From Linnemannia schmuckeri (taxonomy: Eukaryota > Mortierellomycota > Mortierellomycetes > Mortierellales > Mortierellaceae), in the NCBI GenBank assembly GCA_029449235.1, contig JANATG010000014.1, positions 1,178,001 to 1,242,000 on the forward strand: a DNA stretch of 64,000 nucleotides. Direction: 5' to 3'. Of this stretch, positions 1-12,680 are shown one piece after another. The translations under genes and the position numbers were made by a program. Position 1 is the first letter of the stretch; each line of letters opens with the position of its first letter. Below the pieces are notes generated by a model. The model saw only the letters and a program-made list of their open reading frames with translations, had not been told where the DNA came from and did no database searches.

Positions 1-382
1 CATACATGCTTTCCATCTCCTTTTCGTGAGCCGTCAAATGTGGGACCACATTCTCGTAGCGTCTGAAGAGCTGTGAGAGATGTAAACCTATTTTGAAGTT
101 TTAACAAGACGTGAGATTTTAGTTATCTTAAATATCGATGACTGTGTTTCACTCACCGTTTAATATTGGCAGAAAAGAAATGCTTGGTTGTTAGACCAAA
201 AAAACATGCCTCGTTGAACAATATGCGTCGGCATGCTGGCCATGGCCGCACAAGCTGGTCCAAAGGACGACGGAGTCTTTCCTGGCACAACCCTAAAAAA
301 GTGCCACCAAAAACGATTGCTTCAGTCAACAATGAACCTCAGAGCCAGCATGCAACGGTGCCGAGTTCACCGACCGACACGG

Positions 383-414
<32 letters not shown>

Positions 415-3400
415 AAGAACACCGTGCGCACCTGAACAAGAAAGTAGCCTCCATATAATCCGGCTGCTGATAGACCTCCATCGTGTACAACGAGATGGGC
501 AAGCTCAGGTCCATCAAGTCATTCTCAAAGAGCTCATGGAAATGGGTCGTCGCCAGGACTTTTGGTCGGTTCTCTTCGTTCAACTTAGCAAAATACTCAA
601 TCACACTGCAGAACAGTCCTGCTCCATCTACAAATTGGATAGACAGGGTAAAGAGATAAATACAAAGCCAGTGAAATGACGGCATGAACGGTCTCATAGA
701 ATAGAACAAGGAAAAGAGGAAAAGACGTACCGGTAGATGTGGTTCCTTTGCCAAATTCATCTAATACGACTAAGGATCTTGCAGTTGACATCCGGGTCGC
801 CAGGACCACCTGCTGCAGATCTGTCATGAATGCGCTCTGGATCTTTTTACGTGAGGAGGAGAGTAAAGCAATGAATTAGGTTCCAGCTTCGAAACCGGCG
901 AAATACATGTGGAATTCTTAAAGAAAAAAGGAGCACGCGGTGAACTTACGCTTGATACAGTCTCACGCGTCTGCAAGCGTGTCAGGATCCTGTCAGTGAT
1001 ACCGATCACTGCTGAATCTGCTGGCACAAAGCTTCCAACATGTGCCATGAAACTAATCAGTGCGACCTACAAAGAGAGCAAAGATGTAAAGATTAGACGC
1101 TATTGAGCTGGTCCATTGCGCACGACCTTAACTTTGCACTTCCCGTTTGTGTACATACTTGCTTCAAGTAAACGCTCTTGCCAGAACTGTTGGGTCCAGT
1201 GAGGATGGTGACTCGGTTCTCGACACGAGCATCTCCGGTCTCTGAGGAGCGCGAGCCCGTACCTGTTCCAGTCACTGCAGTTGGAGCTGAAATACCAATT
1301 TGGTCCATGCCTCCAATATGCGTGCTATTGGTCACAAACGAGTCTACCACTAACTCTTGCAGCGGATGTCTATGATAGCAAGTAAAAAAATGGAAAGTAA
1401 TCGTATTAGCTTTGATCCGGGTTGAGAGAACACCACCAATAAATCATGCCAGTGCGCACATACCTTCCATTCACAATTTTGAGGATTGTCCCATCCACCA
1501 TCGTGGGGCGTCGGTAGTTGTGCAACCTTGTGACTCGTGCCAACGAGACCAGCCTATATATCAACAATACAAAATGAAGCGATTCAGTCGTTGACATAAA
1601 GAAAAGTACAACGATCCATACTGAATGAGAAAGAAACTTACACATCGAGCTCAGCGCAGAGATCACTACAGGTTACAAGAAGTTGCGAGTTCTCAATGAT
1701 CCGCTCTTGAAGAGCTTGCAAGATATCAATCTCGCGATCTATTGTCCAGTGGGTGTGTAAAACATAAATGCGTTTATTGGAGGTTCATTTCGCATCATCG
1801 TCAACAATATGTCCGTGACTTTCCAGCGTGATTAGAAACCCACCGACAATAAGCCCATGAATATCGCCAAGATGCTCGTCCAGTTCTATTCGCACACGAC
1901 AAATTGGTAAGGTCAGTCTCAGATCTCACAAAGAACAACGTACAGCTTTAGTAAGCAGAAAGATAAATAGTTTCAGATGTACTGTTACCTCGCATAGTGG
2001 CGTTCTTGTAGTAGACGGTACTCTCTGTGCTGAACTAGTATGTCGTAAGATCAGAAACAAAACGATTCAATGTATCGTGAGGATGTTGTTACATAATACT
2101 ACCAGTCATAACGAACACAACGTCGAAAGTTAAAGTTGTCTACCTGGATGGTGAGCCCCTCGAGCTGAAAATCCTCCTCAGACTTCCAGTCTGGGTTCCT
2201 AGGTACCGTGATCAAGTAACCTAGCTGCGGGAAATAGATGACGTTGATAACTGAGGTGAAGTCCGAGGGGATAGTGACACTAATATCCTTGGCGATCTCG
2301 GAAAGAAAGACGTCGAGTCCATGATAGTTCTTGCGCATGCTATCCAGCTCTTCGTCAACATTCCTCTTCACCACACAGCGACCCTCGATCACACTCTCGT
2401 CAAAATCAAGCTAATGGTTTGTCAAGATAGCAGGACATTGAGTTAGTTTGAATACTTGGCATTTTTTTGTTCATCGGTCCAAACGAAGCGAACAGCTTCA
2501 GTTTGCTTCTTACCACATCGTTGATGTACGTGCCAATGTTCATGAGTTCCTCCACCACAAAGGTACGACGTATCTAAGCAGTTAAAAAAAATGTCGAGGC
2601 GTCGGCGTGCGTCCTCGATATTGATGAATATAGTGACCAACGGTTGATCCTTTGACGTCAACACGAACTATTACCTCTTGGATGACAGGCGAAGCTCCAA
2701 CAAAGATTTCCTGCGAGACATTCGAAATCTTTACACAGTAATAGACAAACTAGAAGAAATGTGTCGAGTCAGTATTCAAGTAGTTGACTCGCGCTTTGTC
2801 AATATATTTAAATCACCCAAGAGAACCACGCGTTCCGTGCATACCTCAAGGATCGACTGCCAATCGCTGATGGTGGCCTTTCGAGACAGGGCTTGCAACA
2901 CTTTTGGAATATTCTTGATATGCGAAAGGGCGTCAGCGAGCTGGTTGACGGTTGGCTGATTCTCGGTCAGAACAAAGCACTCTACAGACTGATGCCGCTC
3001 GTGGATTGTGGCCATGTTCAACGAAGGTCGGAGAAGCCATTGCTTGAGTAAGTAGCGTCCTTGAGAGGTCTTTGTTTGATTGAGTAAACCTAGTGACAGA
3101 AACAATCTGCAGTAGTCAGCAATATCCTATGAGCTGTTGAATCATACACACGGGCAAATAAAGATACGATATGACCTACCAAAGAGTGAAAGACCCTCCT
3201 TGCGGCCTCGAATGCTGCTATGCATGCTTGGGTGAGACTCATCCTCGAAGATTTGCAGCGAGCTAAATTTTGAACATTACCGCGTCTCAAGTTAAAGGCT
3301 CTTTTATCCCTATAAACTCGCGAAACACAATTCAAACAACGATCGCTTCGCTCTTCTTACCTCAAGGTGTTCTTGTTGACGTACATGAACGAGTCACTAC

Positions 3401-5144
3401 CAAAGACAATAATAAGGATCTGAATGAACAACGACCTTGCACTCTCATCACGAGAAGTAAGCGGAGATCACCACATATTTCAACTTACAGTGTAAAGGCG
3501 CCAACAGCGATGGTCATCGTAGACCGTCCATCTCTTGTGAAACGATGCGCAATTCCGTGCCTGGAGAGGAAGCTGATGACCGCACCAGCACAGCCAACCT
3601 AAACGGGAAGTTGCCGTAAACCAACGTTAATCCGCACACCCAAATGATTTTTTCGAGCAAACACGCAAGTAGGCAAATGCACATGCCACTTACACTTTCG
3701 TTGCTCTCAAGATCGACCAAATTCAAGAGCTGAATCTGTGCATCCCGTTGCGCCGATTCATTCATGTTGGCCGATCCGTGGAAGGCATGCGAGGAACCAG
3801 GCGCCATTGAGGCAGTAGAGCTGCGTTTTGATTGCTTAAACTGCATGACGAAAGAGATCAGCTTGGTCTTTGCTAACTGGTAGGAGAACTCTCCGCCAGG
3901 CCGAACCTCCAACTTGTTCTCACTGCCGTCCTCTATCCATTCAAAAAAAACATGGACAAAAGTAAGCTTGTGCTAACTGAGAGAAGTGATTTGAGCTGCG
4001 GTGAGCAAATAGTGGATCATTCGATACTGACCATTCCATTTCAGCGCGTCGGTGACATATTCTTCCAGACGAGAGCTGGTTAATATCCATGTTGGTTGTA
4101 CCTGATTTTTGACTAAACGTAATGACGAGAAGTTTCATAGTTGATATCGACTTGTTCACAACCTAACGTTCATGAACGGACTTCTCAGGCATCGATAGTG
4201 AAAAGTAGCTTACTTGTCTCGACCATCTCAACTGCGTTACAGTCGGGTGTATCCTGCATCACAAACAGCTTGGAGCCTTGTCCGTCATAGTAAGCTCCAC
4301 CCAGCGTTTTGCCCCTCATGTTGATAGCCAGAATGATCTATACAGTCATGCGTCAATAGTTCAGAATCAGTAAGGTGACCGAGTCTACCATAAATTCTAG
4401 CAGTTCGGTTTTTTTTCTTATCGAACTACGCATGTATTTTACCTCCTTTCCAAGGGTTAAGTTGGAGGATGGTTGTTCGACAAAGTTTGACTCCAAGTTG
4501 TCAAGACCGGTCCACTGCGAGTCTGCCCCGACTAAATCACCTTGAAGCTCAAGCCTGTGAGATGACTCCGAGGACGCATCCCGGTCATAGCCAAACGTCG
4601 AAGGGTGCCCCAGTGCACCGTTTTCACATAGTATGTCTTGCACAAAGTGAGGATCGAGAACGTCTGCCTGAAGCGGATATCCAGAACTAAAAGTGGGTGC
4701 TGGAGATGATGAGACGCTGCTGCTTAAAAAAGCATCCTTAGTCGGCGGCGCTGGACCATGTTCTGCCGAGTAGCCCTCGGAAAGAGCTGTCCCTGTGGCG
4801 GCAGGTCGAGATTGGGCAGTGAAGGACTGGCTGTACTCCCGAGTGCTACTCTGGCTTCTTCCTCGTCCTCTGCCTCTACTTTGACTCTGACTCTGACTGG
4901 TGCCACGACCGCGACTGCGAGCAGGCATCTGGCTCTGAGATTGATGCTGGAACTGTCGTCCTGGGGAGGCAGACCATGTAGTTGCAACCGAGCGAACAGC
5001 TGATATGGCGCTGGTGCTGAAACGGGCACTTTGGCTAGCCTGGGTGGGTGTGCGGCTTACAGCGCTGTAGGCAGCTGTTTTTGAAGCCTGACCCCTTGCT
5101 GTGGAGTCGATGTACCGTGAACCTTGACTAGGAGGTTGAGTCAT
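1..5144 (-). CDS. MSH5: MSH5, meiotic MutS-homologue ATPase (C-terminus cut by window edge)
   Basis: MSH5 pairs with MSH4 as a nuclear clamp on recombination intermediates and promotes meiotic crossovers. I place 21 exons (plus coordinates, 5' to 3'): 5144-4443, 4337-4214, 4112-4032, 3932-3694, 3598-3489, 3396-3361, 3262-3180, 3089-2845, 2749-2675, 2573-2514, 2410-2144, 2034-1989, 1885-1844, 1738-1642, 1553-1464, 1369-1159, 1066-950, 842-731, 627-432, 292-206 and 62-1. All junctions are GT-AG and keep frame, giving about 1,027 visible residues. Walker A GPNSSGKS lies near 824-831 and Walker B LVVLDEF near 899-905, followed by the MutS stretch LATTHFHELFEND. The motifs GSFVPADSAVIG and FVTNSTHIGG favour MSH5 over MSH4. 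Residues 1-234 (exon 1) are a Ser/Gln/Arg-Gly-rich disordered extension. The ATG at 5144 was chosen because the codon before it is GTG. The splice joining the last two exons is the least certain. Confidence 0.93.
383..412. repeat. 30-base A tract inside an MSH5 intron
   Basis: This uninterrupted A run reads as poly-T on the coding strand. It sits in the intron between the exons at 627-432 and 292-206. It does not interrupt any exon in my model. Confidence 0.9.
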
Positions 5145-5412
5145 CACTGCTATAATGTGATAAAGGCGGTGAGAGTAGAAGAGGATTATATTTGAATAAA
5201 AAGAAAAATAGGAGATGGGGTAGCGAAATTGATGGAAAAGGAAAAAGACTGATCGAAAAGGGAGTCAAAGTTGTCACGAAAAAAAATGGTGGCGTTTATT
5301 ATCGGATAGAAGTACATGGGAAATGAAGAAATTGTAGCAAACGAAAAGAGTGAAGTGTACAGGGCGCATAAATAAGCAACAGCAAGCTGAGCGTGGTATT
5401 GGAGAGGATAAT

Positions 5413-8400
5413 TTATCGTCTGCGGGCGCTAGGCATGTCGTCTGGGAAGAGAACCTTGTCCCGCAGTTCGCGAGGAAGGTATCGCTGAAGCAGCGACTCC
5501 ATCGACACTTTCTCATGGATGATTCGCAATCTATTGAAACATGAAGCAAAACAAGGGCGGTAGATGAATAAATATTCTGGCGAAGTCTTCCGCGATGCGC
5601 CTATTGTGTTGTCATTAGAAGAATACACAACTATACCTTTTCATCAACAGCTCGACATCCGTCTCGTCGACTGTTCTCCTGCCAGCGTGGTTTGCATATG
5701 CTGCCAGATCGTTCGATGCTTGCTCAAAGAACAAGTGTGACCTAGACATTGTATTAGACACAGCAACCCATTTGTTATCTGTTAGTCTCTTATTCATGGA
5801 GTTTGAAGAGTGAGATATAGAAAATCCAAATTAAGGCCCTACCCTTCAAGAATGACATCCATGGCCTCTCTTGACATTCTTGATCTGGAAAACGTGTGCA
5901 CTAACTGCTTCTGCAGCGACGTTGGCATAGAGGGAACAGCAATCCCTGATCGTGAACGTCTAGGTAAACGCGATACGCAAGAAAAACATTATGCAATTAG
6001 GCTTCAAACACGTGTATATTTTGCACATATTATCATTGCGCGCAAACGAATATGTGGACTTACCTGACAACTTTCCTTGTCTTAGCAGCAGTTGTTGGGA
6101 GAATGTTGCCGTTGGACATAATTCCTAACTCACTGGGAAAATCGTCAAAGTACTGAACTCCTGCATTGCCATGCTGCTCTTCGTGCTCCTGCTGCTCGAT
6201 ATGGTCCTCTTCATTGACGTTCATGTAGCCATCCTCGTATTCTATATCATTTTGAGGTGCTATGTCCTCCCTGTCGTCATTTATAAACAGAGGGTCCTTT
6301 TGATCACCTGCAGCTGTTGTGATATCCTGGTTTTGTCCATCGATGTCTTTGTGCTGCTCATCAACGTCATTAAGTTGCTTGTCGACATCCGGTTTCTGCC
6401 TGTCAGCCTCATCGAGTTGTTCGTCAAAATCGAGTTGCTCGTCGACATCCAGCTTCCGCCCGTCAGCCTCATCGAGGTGCTCGTCGAGATTGAGCTGCTC
6501 ATTGACATCCGGGTTCTGCTCCTCGTCATCACGGTGCCGCTCCTCAGTATCATCGGGCTGCTCGTCGACATCTGGGTTCTGCCCGCCAACATCATCGAGT
6601 TGCCTGGTAGCATCAGCATCATCAAGTTGTTCGTCGATACCCTTGTTCTGCTCACCCACATCTTGGGGTGATCCGCCAGCATCGCCGAGTTGCTCGTCAA
6701 TATCCTTACTCTGCTCATCAAGATCTCGGAGTGACCTGTCAGCATCGAGCTGTCCGTCGACATCCTGAGTCCGATCGTCAAGACGGCCAAAGTCTGCTTC
6801 TTGTTCATCGACGTTCACGGTCACCATGTCCTGGTCGTCATTACCGATACCAGCAAGTTCCCGTTCCTCCTTATCCATCGTTTCTGCAACGTCAGCAGCA
6901 TCAACATAGTCAGCGGAGAGGGCTCGATCCTCAGCGGCTCTTCCGCGGCCATCCTCATCAATAACGCTAGATGCAGGGTCCTGTGACACCATAGCGTGCG
7001 ATTCCAGCTGGCTCAAAAAATCCTGTGTCAGCTCATCGTCTGGAATGTCTTCCCAGCCATCGTTCATGTCAACCTCCATGTCCTTGTCCTGACCTTGCAC
7101 GCCTTCTCCGGTTGCTCGAACGCTGTCAGAACTCATGAGCTCGCTCAGTTTCTTCCCACTCGGATCTTCTGCACCATATTTTGATCCTCGCAATTCACTT
7201 CCAAGCGCATCTGATGGATCTGTTGGACGAAGCACGCCTGAGTATCTTGAAATAACAGTCCCACTCGCATCCATGCCTCTCTGAGCGCCTTGCAACTGAT
7301 CAGGTCCTCCTTGAATCTGGTCGTTCGCTAAGTCTCGCGCCTTTGGATCGTCAAATCCTTTCCCAGAGTGACCCGTAATGTCGCCAATGTCCATCGCTCC
7401 CTGTTCGCGTTCGCGTTGAGTTTGCGCAAAAAACTGGTCTGTAAGATCTTGAGCCGCCAGGCTTAAATCCTTTGTGTCATCGTCACCCATTAACAGCTCC
7501 CCATCGCCGCCTGAGAAAGGCAACCCGAATGACTCTCGACTCTTCACCAACTGGTTCCTCGCCATATCCACTTCCTCTTCCCACATCCGGTTGTAGTCTT
7601 CGAGGGTAAGAAACGGATTATCATCCATGAATCGGTCCATTGCACGGCGTTTTGCAGATGACATGCCTGTGCGATCTGCGCTCCTAGAGGCCGTTTCTGT
7701 GTCCTTGTATGAGTCTTTGTTGATGGACAAGGATTTGAATGGATTGTCGATGGATCCTGACATGTCGATATGTTTCGTGCGAGTTGACTTGGGTGTGAGT
7801 TTCCTCCAATTTGCGCTTCCTGGAAGCGGCTCTCTGTCCGGCGATGGTTTTGGTGCAGGGTTGAATCCAGGAACTAGTAAGCAAGTTCACAAAAAAAGCT
7901 GTGAGTTTCAAGTACTTGGACCATATGGTTCCTTCGTTACAGGGTCCATAGTCCATGAAGGCCGCTTACTTCTGCTGAGCTGTCGAAGAATTCCCATGGG
8001 GGAATGCTTGTCTCTTCCGACACGACCTCGCTTGTTTGCCTCCATGATCAGCCTGTTTACGCGAGCCTCGTTGGCATCCGCAAGAGCCTTGATGGGTGTA
8101 GTCCTCAGATGCTGGTTGCTCGACCTTGACCGCCGCCGCCTAGGTGTCCTCCGACCTGATTCTGGCGCCATCGAAAAGGTTCTTGACTCTCTCCTTGGCG
8201 TCTGCGGTGGGTTTGCGAACTCTGAGTTATCCTATAGACAGAAAACAAAGAAAGCAAGATGTTATTTTCTGCGGTTGCCGTAGTCTTGTCAGGCATTCGT
8301 GTTATGTTTTTGTTGAATGTATGAGTGCTCTCACTTACTGTTGCAGGAAACAAGTTATCATCCCAAATTGATGGCTCCTTCGGCGCTTCTACGGCTGCTC

Positions 8401-9005
8401 GCTGATTGTTCAGAACATCGTCGTTCCTGTGAGTTGCTGCTGTAGCACTCGTACTCCCAGTTCCAGGTACCCTAAGGTTTGTGTGCATCATGGCCTCAAT
8501 CAAACTCTCATCGACCAACGTCCTGCGTGAGACAACATGAGTCGTTGTGGACTGTTTCCTGAGAACGTGCGACTCCATAGGTCCATAGTCGGGCCGCCGT
8601 AACCCGTTCTTTGTTGTGGTTGTCCTTGGCGTCGGACGACCTTGGACAAACGGTCTCTGTTGCATGTTGAAAAGAGTGTGTTACTCTGTTAAACAACAAT
8701 TGATTCTTCTATTCAGTCGAACAGCGAACCAAGTTAGGGCTCCTGACGGTATGAAAGGCGGGAGCACTTACGGTTACTAAGAATGGGTTGTTTTCTAAAT
8801 CCGCGTGCATCCTTTCATCAGCGAGGTTCTGTTGTCTCCCTGAGTTGCTCCCATGGCTCTCGATTGTGTTAGTGCGTTGTGTCGAGAACATTCCGCCGTA
8901 TTGTGTTGTTGAAAGTCGCTGAAAGTCGCGTTGCTGTAGCAGGCCATAGTCTGGTCTGCGTAATCCTTTCCGAGGATTACCCCGAGACATTGAAGAGGGG
9001 TCCAT
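5413..9005 (-). CDS. CENP-T-like inner kinetochore protein with C-terminal histone fold
   Basis: CENP-T links centromeric DNA, as part of the histone-fold CENP-T-W-S-X complex, to the outer kinetochore. Seven exons (9005-8772, 8656-8339, 8231-7970, 7873-6064, 5959-5843, 5741-5637, 5530-5413) close in frame to 987 residues. Residues from about 885 to 965 form the CENP-T histone fold. Diagnostic stretches are MSREAMDVILEG, LAAYANHAGRRTVDETDVEL and the tail LLQRYLPRELRDKVLFPDD, which match the helix 2-3 and C-terminal extension of CENP-T. The N-terminus is disordered and holds two copies of GLRRPDYG (residues 14-21 and 96-103), one in each of the first two exons. The large exon 4 (about residues 272-875) is very acidic, with degenerate DEQLD/DVDEQ repeats. 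The ATG at 9005 was chosen because the frame further upstream lacks an ATG. The assignment rests mainly on the C-terminus, as is usual for CENP-T. Confidence 0.88.
6280..6820 (-). repeat. Degenerate acidic coding repeats in CENP-T exon 4
   Basis: The coding strand repeats units of about 15-25 residues built on D-E-Q-L-D and D-V-D-E-Q. This is imprecise and divergent, so it looks like old expansion rather than a recent minisatellite. Long open frames on both strands here are by-products of the repeat. Confidence 0.75.
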
Positions 9006-10250
9006 CGTGTCGAGGAGAGGGTAGGATCCAGCAGCGTTGTTGTAAGAGAGAAGCGTGAACAAGAAAAAATAAAAAATAAAAGTGAAAGTAGTTTGTGGGC
9101 CTTAGGACGCGACCGACATCACGTGTTTTCTTTTTTTCTCTCTTTTCCTAGCCAGACTTTGAGGATTTCAGGAACCTTTGAGGCTTGTGAAGGGTTCCGG
9201 AACCATTAAAGGATACGGTGCCCGGAGAACTACTGAACATTAATCGCTAAAGCAAAACCTTCGCATATCAGTAGCAGTGCATAGTGTCGTTTATCGCTGT
9301 AAGGCTGCTAATTTTTCAATCCCTCACCCCTTCACAATGAAGTGGAACCCATAAGAACCCTAACCCTTGTCCATTGGCCAAACAACCAAACTAAGACCGG
9401 CCTTCCCTTTCCACTGAAATTGAGGCTTGGCCAAACTTTGCCCCACCCTTTTTCAAGTGATTCTTTTTGCCGCCACGTCCTTTCTTTCTCTTTGCTCACG
9501 CTCCCTCACAACCCTGCTCCCGTTTTCACTCCCTCCACTCTGCACCATGATATACAATGACTATGTCTACGAATATCGTCATTTGGATAGGAACAGGTGC
9601 CGGACACCAGAGTGCCTCTAGTTTTCAAGATCCATCGCCAGCCCTCCTCCCACAACGTGATCTCAAATAACTGCCCATTCTCCTGCAAACCAGACCGTTC
9701 AGGCATTCCCCCAAAAGTGCCTTTTTTCTACTTCTAGAAAGTTAATGTGAATGAGAGCAAAAGTGAATGTGTCTGTGGGGATCGATTGCGCTAGCGCTTT
9801 GACTTGTCTGTGTTTCTTTATTCCTCCATTCACCAGTGAAGGCCCACGAACCTCTTTCGCTGCTCCATTGTTATTTACTATGGTGAAGTCGGCACGGGGT
9901 CTGGCATGCACGGGGGCGAATATCCGTCGCTCAAGATATTGTATTGGTAGGCATTTGATTCAGGAATAGACAACAAGATGGTTATTAGATAAAAACAGCG
10001 CTGACAGTTTTATCTTTTGATGATCGTGGTTTCTCGTTAGACGTCATGAAACGAACCTGTTTTCAGGCCGGCGGGAAACAAAGGGCAAAAAGGACCACGG
10101 AAAAGAACGACAATGTATGTCTCATATTCATCACAGAACATATGAACGGTCAACAGCAAGTAGAGATTAAGAACCTAATTGTCCTTTTGTTTATTTTATC
10201 AAAACAGTAGATCGATCGATGTCAGGGTTTCAGCGAGCATTATGTGCTCT
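9006..10250. other. Intergenic stretch upstream of the CENP-T gene
   Basis: I see no convincing coding potential. Short open frames lack conserved motifs and overlap each other. The stretch next to 9005 is presumably the CENP-T promoter, but no core element stands out. Confidence 0.5.
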
Positions 10251-10259
10251 CGCCTAGGT

Positions 10260-11190
10260 TTAATCATGGTTCAAGATTATGGGTCCCTATCACTATGACG
10301 AGTGGCCATCTAGTTGAAGCAAAAGTGTAATAGAATGGACGTCGGGGCACCCTTCAACGATAAAGTTCAAGGAGGGGTTCGCCCTCGTCCATCGATCGGG
10401 CTGGAAGAAGGACGTAGGTTTTACCAGAGCACCAACATAGGGAAAATCCCTCAGATCCATCTGGCAACAATACTAGAAATGACCAGGGCACTCGTGGAAC
10501 TGAATCTCCACATCTAAAGCCAGCAACCTTGTCCGACAATAATAGAGCCTTTCAAAGAGATCCGATATCTTCTCCGTGTCCACATCAACGTCGAAATCAG
10601 GACATGCGACAAAAAGGGGCGGTCTATCTCGTTCATGGCATCCACGTTTTCAAGTCTGGATATATTGGAGGTTGGCGGAACATGGTATCGTCCGAAGTGA
10701 GAAATGGAGGACACAGCGACACCACCGGCAACAGAGGCATCCCCCTCTCCCTCAACAAAATTTGAAATTAATTTTGAGCAGCCTTACAACGGAACGCGAC
10801 GGCGGCTGGATTTTGAATCATCGCTCTCACATTGCCACCTCGAAATTGTGCTTCCTGATCACCGCCAATGGATTCGAAAGGATATATCTATCCAGAAATC
10901 CGGTCATGCCCAGGTTTAGAAGACCGTCCTTTGGTAATCGACGAGCGCGAGCATCTAGAACGACTCCGCATCGACTGCATGAGACTGGAGAAGGCGATAT
11001 GAATGGAATCAGACGTTGGGGAAGCGCTATTCATCCTCGCTACCTTGCTATTTATAATGATATCGAGATGTCATGAATGTTTGAAAAAGTGATGGTCGCA
11101 TCCGAGTCCAGTTTATATATCCGTCGGTTGGATTTGCGACCGGTTGCCATCAACGAGGAAGTTACGGGTGGATTGGAGATTATCTTTTGA
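10260..11190 (+). pseudogene. Possible decayed F-box/LRR-type gene fragment
   Basis: One forward frame carries leucine-rich text such as ILEMTRALVELNLHI, then FSSLDILEVGGTWYR, then RRLDFESSLSHCHLEIVLP. Stop codons and frame changes interrupt it, and a last fragment, LYIRRLDLRPVAIN, lies near 11,120. The style resembles the leucine-rich C-terminal halves of lineage-expanded fungal F-box proteins. It has no F-box and no long clean frame. The homology is my impression, not a demonstrated match. Confidence 0.3.
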
Positions 11191-11199
11191 ATGAAGTGT

Positions 11200-12680
11200 T
11201 TTTTTTCGAGGCTTTCAAATAAATTATTTTTTGGTATTTATTCGTGCATTCTCAGGATCAAAACAGCAGTAAAAAAGTCCGAACGACGATGATGCTTTAC
11301 ACGGTGGGCTGTTTTCTAGCAATTCTTGCACCTTATTTCAAAAAAGATTTGGTAACGTTGCTGCCTCGATAAAAAAAAAAATGGATCGTTCTTGTTGCTG
11401 TCGTCATTGAAGGCTGCAAAGTCTTGAAACAGGCTAGCTAGGATGTCCTCGAAAAGATGAGTAATCTTCATGCAGCAAAAGATAAAGGCTAAGACTAAAG
11501 CGTCCCCCTGCGTTCTCTGATACGCCTACTCTCCTTTTATCTAATTGATAGTTCGCATACTCAATTGGGCTAATTTCGTTCCTGCCGTAATTTTCTTTAG
11601 AAAACGGCTAGATAAAATGCAAGGGATGAATGAAGTGGATACGTTTCTTCACCCCCTTCTGCAAAGCTCTAACCCCCCACATCTATTTTCATTTATGTTA
11701 GTTGCAAACCTTGCTTTTTTGTTGATATTGGTCCACCTCCTTCATACCGTCTCCTTGTTACAAGCAAAAGGTTTTGGACCGACACCCAGGTATCACCCTC
11801 AGTTTAATGGAAGAGTGGATGTCTGTTGTTGTCATCGAAAGTAGGCTGGTAGAAAGAAATCCTTTCTGTTTTTTCGAGGTTCTAATATCAATACCATCAT
11901 TGTTTTTTTTATTTATTTATTTTCCTAACGACACGCTACATGTAATGTTGAACACAATGAGAATGAAAACGTTGTTGTTCTCACGATCGAAGATGACCAA
12001 AACATTTTCTGAGCTTTGATCCACAAAAAAAAACAACATAAAAACGTGATGGCTATGTCGATTGGTTGTGGGGTGAAGCAAGGCGATGAGAAGGGAATGG
12101 GAAGGAGATGTGGGATTGAAAGACGTATTTGTTTGTTCATGCAAATATTGCTTGGAGGGAGAGGGAAGGAGAGGAAGAACGAGCTAAATGTTGGTGTGGC
12201 ATTTTTTTTTTTTTGCTTTTCTTAAGTAGAAGACTGTGTGATTTGTCATTTTGTTAAATCAGACTGGATGTGAACAACTGTGAAAAAATAGAAAGACGAG
12301 TTCTTGCTTGTCGAGAAGGAGCTACTTGTACGATTTGCATAGTACTCCAGGTTGAGCAAGAAACAAGAGGAGCTGTGGTGCCTGGGGTTTCACTTTCATC
12401 GATTTCTACTGGCCAATGAGGGTCATCCACTCTCATTTTTGGTCTGCGGGTTTTTTGTGTGAAGGACACAAAGGACACAAAGGACACAAGGGGTGATACT
12501 ACTGAGGAGGTGAACGAGAGCACTTGAACCAACCAACCAACCACATTTGAACAAGAGAAAAAGGAATGAAGGATGAACAAGAAAGAATGCAACATCAGTA
12601 AACAATAACGCACAATCTCCTCTGCTACTCATTCAGCAATTCAGAAGGCAGTATGTCGTAACATTTTTGCAGCTCCATAC
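11200..12680. other. AT-rich intergenic stretch
   Basis: No gene is supported. The region contains scattered short A and T tracts and open frames without recognisable motifs. Confidence 0.5.

Noticed and set aside
206..211. GC-AG intron donor (GAG then GCATGT) for an MSH5 intron
   Set aside because: It puts the last visible exon out of frame; a GT donor five bases further on restores a coding-like reading.
6171..6964. Plus-strand open frames rich in Leu/Val or Ser/Cys opposite the CENP-T gene
   Set aside because: They are antisense readings of the acidic CENP-T repeats; composition is dictated by the repeat and the minus-strand gene has spliced, conserved structure.
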